Positions 54,575 to 61,966 of a stretch of DNA of 64,000 nucleotides are shown piece by piece. The position numbers were made by a program, and so were the translations under genes. This DNA is from an uncultured Collinsella sp. (GTDB taxonomy: Bacteria > Actinomycetota > Coriobacteriia > Coriobacteriales > Coriobacteriaceae). Each line of letters opens with the position of its first letter. Positions within the stretch are counted from its first letter, which is position 1. Location of the stretch: the NCBI GenBank assembly GCA_934621295.1, contig CAKTVB010000003.1, positions 186,001-250,000 on the forward strand. Reading direction: 5' to 3'. The notes beneath the pieces are model-generated. The model ran no database searches. It had not been told where the DNA came from and was given only the letters and a program-made list of their open reading frames with translations.

Positions 54575-55228
54575 TTACTCGGCTAAGCCGAGCATGGTGC
54601 GGAACTTGCCCGCAGCGCTCGACGCAACCGCCGCATAGATGATGTCTCCGTGGTCAAGCACCGTTCCCTGTGTGGGCACGAATGTCTCGTTGTCGTGCGA
54701 GACGGCAACGATGCTGATCTCGCCCACAACGGTGAGCTCGCGCACCGGGCTTCCCTCGAGAAGAGCCGGAACGTCGGCGCGTACGAGGCGCACATCGCCG
54801 GACCCAAGCTCGACAACATCGTCGAGCTCGTTGAACGTCAAAAGCTCGCACACGCGGCGCACACCCCAGTCGGTAGTGGAGATGCTCTGGATGCCGAGCC
54901 TGCGGTAGGTTTCAGCATTGGAGATCTCGTACAGGCGAGCGATGACGCGCGGAACGCGATAGGTCTGACGAGAGATACGCGCGACGACGATGTTCGTCTC
55001 ATCGGAGGAGGTGCAAGCGATCACGGCGCTGGCGCGGTCGATGCCGGCCGCCTCGAGGACCGCACGGTCAAAGCCGACGCCCTCTACGGTGCGGCCGCCA
55101 AACGACTCCCCAAGCGATTCAAGGCGCTCGGGGTCTTGGTCGATGGCGCAGACGCCATAGCCTTGCCTGTCGAGCTTTCGCGCCAGGCTCACGCCCATGC
55201 GCCCCATACCCACGACGATTACATTCAT
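54575..55228 (-). CDS. TrkA/CeoB-type potassium channel regulator (RCK), second copy
   Basis: 217-residue paralogue of the next gene: NVIVVGMGRMGVSLARKL, AIDQDP, ACTSSDETNIVVARI, then TrkA-C with GSPVRELTVVGEISIVAVSHD and LDHGDIIYAAV. Paired RCK genes (ceoB/ceoC) are typical of Actinobacteria and may form heteromeric gating rings. It follows the P-type ATPase by two bases, so the ATPase and the RCK pair share a transcript. Confidence 0.93.
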   Translation of the reverse strand: MNVIVVGMGRMGVSLARKLDRQGYGVCAIDQDPERLESLGESFGGRTVEGVGFDRAVLEAAGIDRASAVIACTSSDETNIVVARISRQTYRVPRVIARLYEISNAETYRRLGIQSISTTDWGVRRVCELLTFNELDDVVELGSGDVRLVRADVPALLEGSPVRELTVVGEISIVAVSHDNETFVPTQGTVLDHGDIIYAAVASSAAGKFRTMLGLAE

Positions 55229-55230
55229 GG

Positions 55231-58098
55231 CTACCTCTTTTCCGGCGTCTGCGAAAGCGCGACGCCATTACGGTCGATGTGATTCCTCTTGCGCACGATG
55301 GCCTTGCGGCACTCCTCAAGCAGCAAGATAACGGGCGGAAGCAGCACCAAGAACACGTAGTCGCTCAGCAGCAACGGACTGGTGTGGAAGACGCCCTGGA
55401 ACGGCGGGAACAGCGTAATAAAGACAATGAGCACGATTTCGAACAGGATACCCTTGTTGATCTGCTTGTTCGAGAACAGACCCGTGGCAAAGACCGAGGC
55501 GGTCTCCGTACGGCAGTTCCAAACCTCGCCGATCTGCGTGAAGACGATGGCGGCAAGGGCCATGGTCGTGGCGCGAATATAGACCGGATCAAGGTCGGCA
55601 CCCACACCGAACATCGCGATGCCCGGATGCCAGCCGTTCATGATCTGGCAGAACATGAACGCGGCAAAGGAGAAGAGCGCGCCGAGCATGCCGTACCACA
55701 GGAAGGCCTTGCGCATGACCTTGCCCGAAAGCAAAGGCTCATTCGGGTCGCGGGGAGGCCTGCTCATGACATCGGCCTCGGGAGGCTCGGTACCCAAACC
55801 AAGGGCGGGCAGCATATCGGTACCCAGGTCGATGGTGAGAATCTGCATCGTCGTGAGCGGCAGCGGCACCGCGCCGCCCGAGAGCAGATAGATTGCAGAG
55901 GGAACGGCCTCGGGAACGTTGGAGTTCAAGATATAGAGCATGAACTTCCTGATGTTCGCGTAGACCGCGCGGCCCTCCTCGATGGCATGGACAATCGAGG
56001 CGAAGTTGTCGTCGGTCAAGATCATGTCGGCGGCTTCCTTTGCCACGTCCGTACCGGTAATGCCCATGGCAACGCCGATATCGGCCCGCTTGAGCGCCGG
56101 GGAGTCGTTCACGCCGTCGCCGGTGACAGCCACGATCTCGCCCATCTGCTGCAGATTCTCGACAACGCGCAGCTTCTGCTCCGGAGCCATACGCGCAAAG
56201 ACGACCTCGCCCTTCAAGGCGCGCTTGAGTTCCTCATCCGAAGTCTTCTCAAGCTCGACGCCCGAGAAGACGCGCGGATGCTCGCCCTGGACGATTCCGA
56301 TCTTACGAGCGATGGACACAGCGGTCAGACCGTAGTCGCCCGTAATCATGACCACGCGAATACCGGCGCGGCGGCACTCGGCCACGGCTGCTGCGACCTC
56401 GGGCCTCGGCGGATCTTGCATAACGAGAAGGCCAACGAAGGTAAGGCCGCACTCGATATTCTCGGGGGCGTAATCGCTCATGGAGCGCGGAATGGTGTCG
56501 TCATCGCTGCGCAGCGGGCGATACGCCAGGGCAAGGACGCGCAGACCATCGGCGGCATACCCATCGTTTGCCGCCATAATGCGCTCGCGCATCTGCTCGT
56601 CCATAGGCGCGACTTCGCCGCCACAGCGCACGCTCTCGGAGAGGCGAACGACCTCGTTAGGTGCGCCTTTCACGAAGGCGATACGGGTGGCGCCTTCGAG
56701 CGGTCGCTTGAGCTGGTGGATGGTCGTCATGCGTTTACGGCGGCTTTCGAAGGGAAGCTCCCTCACACGCGGCATCTCGCGCTCGAGGTCCTCGAGGGCA
56801 AGGCCCGCCTTCTGAGCGCTCACAAGCAGACATGCTTCGGTGGGATCGCCCAGAACGGTGTAGCGGCCGCCTTCCTCCTCGGGAGCGACAAGACGGGCAT
56901 TGGAGCACAGCGCACCGCCCTCCACCAGAAGGCGGAGCTCGTCGTTATCGGCAGCCAGCCACTTCTCGCCATCGGCATTGATATCGCCTACGGGCGCGTA
57001 GCCGACTCCCGCGACCTCGTACTCGCGCTCAACGGTCCACAGATGGTTGACGGTCATCTCGTTTTGGGTGAGGGTGCCGGTCTTATCGGTGCAGATAACG
57101 CTCGTAGAGCCCAGAGCCTCAACAGAGCTGAGCTTCTTTACCAGGGCGTTGCGCTTGCTCATGCGCTGAACAGCCATGGCGAGCGACAGCGTGACCGTGG
57201 GCAGCAAGCCCTCGGGAATAAAGGCGACGACCATGCCCAGGGCGAAGATGAACGAAGAAGCCAAACCATTGTGCACAAACAGCACGTCAAGCAAGAAGAA
57301 CACGATGCCCATGCACATGGCAAACAGCGTGACCTGCTTGGTCAAGCGGTCGAGCTGGCGCTGCAGGGGGCTTTCGGAATCCTCCATGTTCTGCGTGAGG
57401 CTGGCAATCTTGCCAAACTCCGTCGCCATGCCGATTTTCGTAACCACTACGCGGCCGTTGCCTTCGGAAACCGAAGTGCCGGCGAACACGAGGTTAGGCG
57501 TCTCGGCGGCGGTGAGGTCAGCCTCGAGTACGGCATCGGCGGTCTTTCTCACCGGATTGGATTCTCCCGTGAGCGTCGACTGATCGACCTGCAGGTCAGA
57601 GGCGCGCACGACGCGGCCATCTGCTGAAATCTTATCGCCCTCGGCCAGGACCATGATATCGCCGGGAACGAGGTCCTCGGCAAGCACCTGAGACTGTTGG
57701 CCATCGCGGATCACGTTGACGTAGGACGGAAGCATCTTCTTGAGCGCCTCGGTTGCCTTATCGGCCTGATGCTCCTGCCAAAAGCTAAAGCAGCCATTGA
57801 TCAGGTTGACCAACCACACGGCAACGCACAGCTCGGGCATGCCTGCCACCAGGGCGATGATGCCTGCCGCCCACAGCAAAATAGCCATGAGGTGCGTGAA
57901 GTTGGAGAGAAACGCCAGGACCGGGGATTTCTTCTTGGCCGCCTGGATGAGGTTCTTGCCGTATTTGGCCTGCAGCTTCGCCGCCTGATCGCTCATCAGG
58001 CCAGCAGCGCTGCTGCCCATGGCCGCGAGCGCATCCGCACCGCTCAGCGATGTGAGCTGCGCAATCTTCTCCTCATGCGATTCGGACGCAGTATCCAA
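55231..58098 (-). CDS. P2-type cation ATPase, Na,K-ATPase-like (P2C-like) subgroup
   Basis: 955 residues from TTG 58098, four bases after AAGGAGG; no ATG start fits as well. Order: N-terminal cation-ATPase domain, actuator with STLTGESNPV, phosphorylation Asp338 in CTDKTGTLTQNE, nucleotide site with FVKGAPNE, hinge TGDGVNDSPALKRADIG, and ten membrane helices. Helix 4 reads PEGLLPTVT and helix 6 reads IDLGTDMLPALGLG, which match Na,K-ATPase (PEGLLATVT, DLGTDMVPA) better than calcium pumps. Sodium or potassium transport is inferred, supported by the TrkA pair downstream and KdpDE upstream. Confidence 0.88.
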   Translation of the reverse strand: MDTASESHEEKIAQLTSLSGADALAAMGSSAAGLMSDQAAKLQAKYGKNLIQAAKKKSPVLAFLSNFTHLMAILLWAAGIIALVAGMPELCVAVWLVNLINGCFSFWQEHQADKATEALKKMLPSYVNVIRDGQQSQVLAEDLVPGDIMVLAEGDKISADGRVVRASDLQVDQSTLTGESNPVRKTADAVLEADLTAAETPNLVFAGTSVSEGNGRVVVTKIGMATEFGKIASLTQNMEDSESPLQRQLDRLTKQVTLFAMCMGIVFFLLDVLFVHNGLASSFIFALGMVVAFIPEGLLPTVTLSLAMAVQRMSKRNALVKKLSSVEALGSTSVICTDKTGTLTQNEMTVNHLWTVEREYEVAGVGYAPVGDINADGEKWLAADNDELRLLVEGGALCSNARLVAPEEEGGRYTVLGDPTEACLLVSAQKAGLALEDLEREMPRVRELPFESRRKRMTTIHQLKRPLEGATRIAFVKGAPNEVVRLSESVRCGGEVAPMDEQMRERIMAANDGYAADGLRVLALAYRPLRSDDDTIPRSMSDYAPENIECGLTFVGLLVMQDPPRPEVAAAVAECRRAGIRVVMITGDYGLTAVSIARKIGIVQGEHPRVFSGVELEKTSDEELKRALKGEVVFARMAPEQKLRVVENLQQMGEIVAVTGDGVNDSPALKRADIGVAMGITGTDVAKEAADMILTDDNFASIVHAIEEGRAVYANIRKFMLYILNSNVPEAVPSAIYLLSGGAVPLPLTTMQILTIDLGTDMLPALGLGTEPPEADVMSRPPRDPNEPLLSGKVMRKAFLWYGMLGALFSFAAFMFCQIMNGWHPGIAMFGVGADLDPVYIRATTMALAAIVFTQIGEVWNCRTETASVFATGLFSNKQINKGILFEIVLIVFITLFPPFQGVFHTSPLLLSDYVFLVLLPPVILLLEECRKAIVRKRNHIDRNGVALSQTPEKR

Positions 58099-58241
58099 GG
58101 GTCCTCCTTTCTTTGATAGCGCACGCACCCGGCGGGCACGTGCGGCCGACGGCAGAACCGTCGACGCAAAGGAAGGATAGCCACCCTCGATCCCCTTGAG
58201 ACCAAGGCTTTGGCCCGCGTTCCATTCAACACGCGCCTGGC

Positions 58242-58281
58242 ATAAAAGTGCTATTAAGACCGAATTAAGAAGAGCTAAAGA
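58242..58281 (-). promoter_or_regulatory. Three-fold 11-bp direct repeat upstream of the P-type ATPase (candidate KdpE box)
   Basis: On the minus strand TCTTTA, TCTTAA and TCTTAA occur exactly 11 bases apart (58276-58281, 58265-58270, 58254-58259). They are followed six bases later by a TTTTAT -10-like element (58242-58247). OmpR-family regulators bind 11-bp direct repeats in place of a -35. The site lies between kdpE and the ATPase gene. Confidence 0.55.
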
Positions 58282-58295
58282 CCGCAGGTAAAAGG

Positions 58296-59024
58296 CTATA
58301 TCGCATCTTTAGGCGCATCGGATCGAATCATGCGGTACCCCACGCCGACATGCGTTTGGATGTAGCGGGGATGCGCCGGATCGGACTCGATTTTCTTGCG
58401 CAGCGTACCCATGAATACGCGCAGCGACGCAAGATCCGTCTGGTGCTCAGAACCCCAAACCTCGTTGAGGATAAAGCTGTGCGTCAAGACCTTGTCCACG
58501 TTGTGCGACAGCAGGCACAAGAGCTTGAACTCGATGGGCGTCAGATGAAGCTCCTCCCCCGCCAGCCATGCCACGCCCGCGGCATAGTCGATGCGGAGCT
58601 CACCGTTCTCGAACACGGACTCCTCGCGCTCGGAGATATCGGAAAGATAGCTCAAGCGTCGCAGGGTCGTTCGAATGCGCGCCAGAAGTTCCCCCACCGA
58701 AAAAGGCTTGGTAAGGTAATCGTCTGCCCCGGCATCAAGGGCGCCGATCTTGTCCGCGTCCTCGCTTCGGGCAGACACCACGATAATCGGCATCTGTGAC
58801 CAGCTCCGTACGGCGCGAACGACCTCGATGCCATCGATATCGGGAAGCCCCAAATCAAGAAGGACCACATCGGGAGCATTGGTTGCCACAGAGGCGATGG
58901 CGCCTTTTCCCGTAGATTCACTCAAAGTGTTAAAGCCATGGGATCCAAGCGTTGTGAGTACGAGGTTTCGGACCGCGGCGTCATCTTCTACAACAAGGAT
59001 CGTAGCGTGTGTATCAGTTGGCAT
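58296..59024 (-). CDS. kdpE: KdpE-type OmpR-family response regulator
   Basis: 242 residues from ATG 59024, GGAGA upstream, overlapping kdpD by 11 bases. Receiver domain: ILVVEDDAAVRNLV, phospho-acceptor Asp57 in VLLDLGLPD, SARSEDADKIGALDAGADDYLTKPF. Winged-helix output: LTPIEFKLLCLLSHNVDKVLTH and the recognition segment ASLRVFMGTLRKKIE, closing HVGVGYRM. The sequence is close to KdpE, which controls high-affinity potassium uptake. Here the nearest target is the P-type ATPase gene 198 bases downstream. Confidence 0.92.
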   Translation of the reverse strand: MPTDTHATILVVEDDAAVRNLVLTTLGSHGFNTLSESTGKGAIASVATNAPDVVLLDLGLPDIDGIEVVRAVRSWSQMPIIVVSARSEDADKIGALDAGADDYLTKPFSVGELLARIRTTLRRLSYLSDISEREESVFENGELRIDYAAGVAWLAGEELHLTPIEFKLLCLLSHNVDKVLTHSFILNEVWGSEHQTDLASLRVFMGTLRKKIESDPAHPRYIQTHVGVGYRMIRSDAPKDAI

Positions 59025-60636
59025 GATTTGCGTCTCCAGTCTCCAGATAATGCAGGGGCAGCGAAAACTCGAACGCGCACCCATGGGGCTCGACCGCGGC
59101 AACGCCAATGGAGCCCCCGTGCGCCTCGACGATAGACTTGCACAATGCGAGCCCAAGCCCCACGCTTCTCTTCGAGTCCGCCAAAGTACGTCCCGCCGTA
59201 TAGAAAGATTCGAATATGTGGTCACGGTCTTTTTCCGCAAGTCCGGGACCATCGTCTTCCACACGCACAACAGCCATGCCGCCGTCCGCATGAGTCGAGA
59301 TACAGATATGCGACCCTGCCGGGGTATAGGTTATAGCATTGTTCACAAGGTTCACCACAACCTGCACCACAAGGCGCGCATCCACATCCACAAGCAGCAG
59401 GTCGGGACTCGGCACGACTTCGATATGGTGAAACTCGGCATCCGGACTCACGTGACGCAAAGCCTCCTCGACGATGTCGTCGAGGAGCTCCGCCGTCGTG
59501 GATACATGCATCCCTCCGTTTTCCAGGCGCGTGATGGCAAGCAAGTTCTCCACGGTAGCATTAAGCCACATGGCGTCAGAGCGGATATCACGCAGCAGCT
59601 CGACGCGTTTCTCTTCGTCCAAGCCCCCTGCGTCAGAAAGAAGCACATCGGCATTGCCCGAGATGGAAGTAAGCGGCGTTCGCAGGTCATGCGAGATGGA
59701 TCTGAGAAGGTTTGCACGCAGCTGCTCATTTTTAGCCATAACCGCAGCTTCCTCGCGCTCTTCAAGCGCCTGCGCACGAGCAAGGGCAAGCGAGGCCTCT
59801 CCCGCCACGGCCTCGGCTTCGTTGCGCTCGGCTGGGAGAGGGACGGCGCCCATAAGGCAGATGCCCATAACGCCCACGACCTCTGCGCCGCAGTGCAACG
59901 GCAGATACAGGCCAGACGCCGAAGGGAAAAGATCCGTCCCAACGCCCGCGCTCTCGCCATCTTCCAAAGCCCTTCTGGCCATGGATAGCTCAATGACCGG
60001 CCCTTCCGAAGGGGCGCCGGCTGCAGCAAACTTTCGCTGCGCTATAAATCCCTCCCCCTCATCGCAATACCAAACGACCGTCGCGTCAAGAAGCCGAGAC
60101 AGCTGGGCACCCGCCGCGCTCACGATCTGCTCGCGCGTTTCGCAGCGACGAAACGCCTCGTCTGCCTCCAAGATAATCTTGGTCCTGCGGTAGGCCATAT
60201 GGGAAGCATGCAGCTCGCGCCTCAGCGTCATGGCAACCGTACTCGAGACAAGGGCCACCGCGAACATCACCGCGAACGTCGCCGGGTACGCGCTGCCCCA
60301 AGCCGTGAGGGAAAAGCGCGGAATAGTAAAGAAGTAGTTGTAGAGCAGGGCAGAGAGCGCCGAGGCAACGAAGCAATACGCACGCCCCACCGTAAGAAGA
60401 GAGATGCAAAGAACCGCCAGCACATAGGTGATGACGATGCAAGCCTCCATATCGAACGCAAAGAACGCGTCGCCGATCAGCGTAGCGAGCACCAAAAACA
60501 GGGAGGCACAGACAAAATCAAATGCATGACGCTCTAGCGATGGATTATCCGACCAGGCAAAAACCTTGCTCTCAAACCAGGAGATACCGGTTTGGCTCCT
60601 TACGCTGCCGTTTGATTTCCCGCGCTGTTCCAGCAC
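59014..60636 (-). CDS. kdpD: Short KdpD-type sensor histidine kinase
   Basis: 540 residues from GTG 60636 behind AGGGAG. It has the four-helix DUF4118 membrane region of KdpD (about 35-140, with LLYNYFFTIPRFSLTAWG), a GAF-like domain (about 165-290), HisKA with SISHDLRTPLTSISGNADVL (His316), and HATPase (NLVNNAITYTP, VEDDGPGL, GLGLALCKSIVEAHGG). The 350-residue N-terminal KdpD sensor and universal-stress domain are missing, compared with the usual about 890 residues. The start sits in a sound ribosome site, so this is a natural short form rather than a truncated gene. Confidence 0.9.
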   Translation of the reverse strand: MLEQRGKSNGSVRSQTGISWFESKVFAWSDNPSLERHAFDFVCASLFLVLATLIGDAFFAFDMEACIVITYVLAVLCISLLTVGRAYCFVASALSALLYNYFFTIPRFSLTAWGSAYPATFAVMFAVALVSSTVAMTLRRELHASHMAYRRTKIILEADEAFRRCETREQIVSAAGAQLSRLLDATVVWYCDEGEGFIAQRKFAAAGAPSEGPVIELSMARRALEDGESAGVGTDLFPSASGLYLPLHCGAEVVGVMGICLMGAVPLPAERNEAEAVAGEASLALARAQALEEREEAAVMAKNEQLRANLLRSISHDLRTPLTSISGNADVLLSDAGGLDEEKRVELLRDIRSDAMWLNATVENLLAITRLENGGMHVSTTAELLDDIVEEALRHVSPDAEFHHIEVVPSPDLLLVDVDARLVVQVVVNLVNNAITYTPAGSHICISTHADGGMAVVRVEDDGPGLAEKDRDHIFESFYTAGRTLADSKRSVGLGLALCKSIVEAHGGSIGVAAVEPHGCAFEFSLPLHYLETGDANHAN

Positions 60637-60833
60637 CTGCGCTCCCTTTTGACCATATCCGTATCATTTTCGAATATCTTACAATCCCGCGCGCGCCAGC
60701 ATCGAAATGCAACATTAGACGTCCGGGGTATATATGGGGCGATTTGAACCCGTCGTTCGCAAGCAGGCGGCGCAAGCACGTTCGCGGAATTGCGCCGCCT
60801 TGAGCCCCGCTATCGCAAGAGGAGTCGATCATC

Positions 60834-61742
60834 ATGAACAACTTCGTAACGCTCTCGAACGGTACCACGGTCCCCTCCTTTGGGCAGGGAACGTGGTACC
60901 TGGGCGATTCCGCCGACACGCACGACAGCGAGGTGCGCGCATTGAGGGCAGGCGTCGCCGCCGGAATGACCCTTATCGACACGGCGGAGATGTACGGCGA
61001 AGGCAGAAGCGAACGTCTGGTGGGCGATGCCATCGCCGGCATCGACGTTCATGGCGAGCGTTTACTCGAAGAAGACGGGAGCATCGCCGAACCGCTCGAC
61101 CGAAGCAAGCTCTTCTTGGTCTCAAAGGTACTCCCCGAAAACGCCGGCGCCCCCGAAATATTCCGTAGCTGCGACGCCACGCTCAAGAACCTTGGTACCG
61201 ATTACCTCGACCTCTACCTGCTGCACTGGATCGAAGATGTTCCGCTTGCCGAAACCGTGCGCTGCATGGAGCAGCTGGTCGAGGAGGGCAAGATTCGCGC
61301 CTGGGGCGTATCGAACCTCGATACCGACGAGATGGAAGAGCTCTGGAGCATCCCAGGCGGCTGCCATTGCCAGGTCAACCAGGTGCTCTACAACCCCAGC
61401 TCGCGCGGAATCGAATACGACCTGTTGCCGTGGATGCGCAATCATGGCGTAGCACTCATGGCATACTGCCCCCTGGCCCAAGCGGGAGCCCTCCGTCAGG
61501 GCCTATTCGAGTCGTCCCAAATTGCCGAGGTAGCGCGCAGGCGCGGCGTAAGTGTCGCCCAAGCAATCCTCGCTTGGGACATACGAGACGGCAGAACCAT
61601 CGCCATCCCGCGCACAGGCCAGGCACAGCACGCGCTCGAAAACGCGGCTGCCGACGCAATAGAGCTCACCGATGAAGACATCGCCCTCATCGAGCAGGCA
61701 TGGCCGGCGCCCACCCACAAGGTCCCCCTCGATATGGAATAG
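60834..61742 (+). CDS. Aldo/keto reductase
   Basis: 302-residue NADPH-dependent (alpha/beta)8 oxidoreductase, GAGGAG before ATG 60834. Catalytic residues sit in LIDTAEMYGEGRSE (Asp, Tyr), LFLVSKVLP (Lys) and YLLHWIED (His). Family segments GKIRAWGVSNLD, QVNQVLYNPSSRG, LMAYCPLAQAG and TIAIPRTGQAQHALENA are present. It resembles the 2,5-diketogluconate reductase-like class. The physiological substrate is unknown. It is single, divergent from kdpD. Confidence 0.92.
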   Translation: MNNFVTLSNGTTVPSFGQGTWYLGDSADTHDSEVRALRAGVAAGMTLIDTAEMYGEGRSERLVGDAIAGIDVHGERLLEEDGSIAEPLDRSKLFLVSKVLPENAGAPEIFRSCDATLKNLGTDYLDLYLLHWIEDVPLAETVRCMEQLVEEGKIRAWGVSNLDTDEMEELWSIPGGCHCQVNQVLYNPSSRGIEYDLLPWMRNHGVALMAYCPLAQAGALRQGLFESSQIAEVARRRGVSVAQAILAWDIRDGRTIAIPRTGQAQHALENAAADAIELTDEDIALIEQAWPAPTHKVPLDME

Positions 61743-61765
61743 ACGCTCGCCACAAGCGCACATCA

Positions 61766-61802
61766 AAAATGGCTGCATCCGTAAAACCCGGATGCAGCCA
61801 TC
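61766..61802 (-). terminator. Terminator for phosphoketolase, possibly shared
   Basis: ATGGCTGCATCCG pairs with CGGATGCAGCCAT around a short loop. On the minus strand TTTTT follows. It lies between the convergent aldo/keto reductase and phosphoketolase genes. Confidence 0.8.
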
Positions 61803-61862
61803 GGAAGAGAAAGGCAAGCTAGCTGACAACCCAAGGCGGGATGCCCCGCATATGCCACCGGG

Positions 61863-61955
61863 TTTTCCCAGTGCCCGAGATTGCCCCGAAAGAGGAGGGA
61901 AGCGTACGGAGGTACGCGACCGACGAATGAGGGGCAAGGTCGGGTGCTGGGGAAA
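61863..61955. other. Long imperfect palindrome between convergent genes
   Basis: Arms 61863-61887 and 61931-61955 are complementary over about 25 bases with a few mismatches (TTTCCC...TTGCCCC against GGGGCAA...GGGGAAA). The centre holds GCGTAC-GGAG-GTACGC (61902-61917). It is GC-rich, non-coding and not a terminator itself. It looks like a dispersed palindromic element or a structured 3' UTR. Confidence 0.6.
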
Positions 61956-61966
61956 GCCGGAGCCGG

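Noticed and set aside
55279..57627. 782-residue open frame on the plus strand
   Set aside because: Antisense of the P-type ATPase, produced by GC-rich codon bias; no domain or ribosome site.
60735..60775. T-arm-like GGGTTCAAATCG on the minus strand near the aldo/keto reductase
   Set aside because: No acceptor, D or anticodon stems can be formed around it, so it is not a tRNA.
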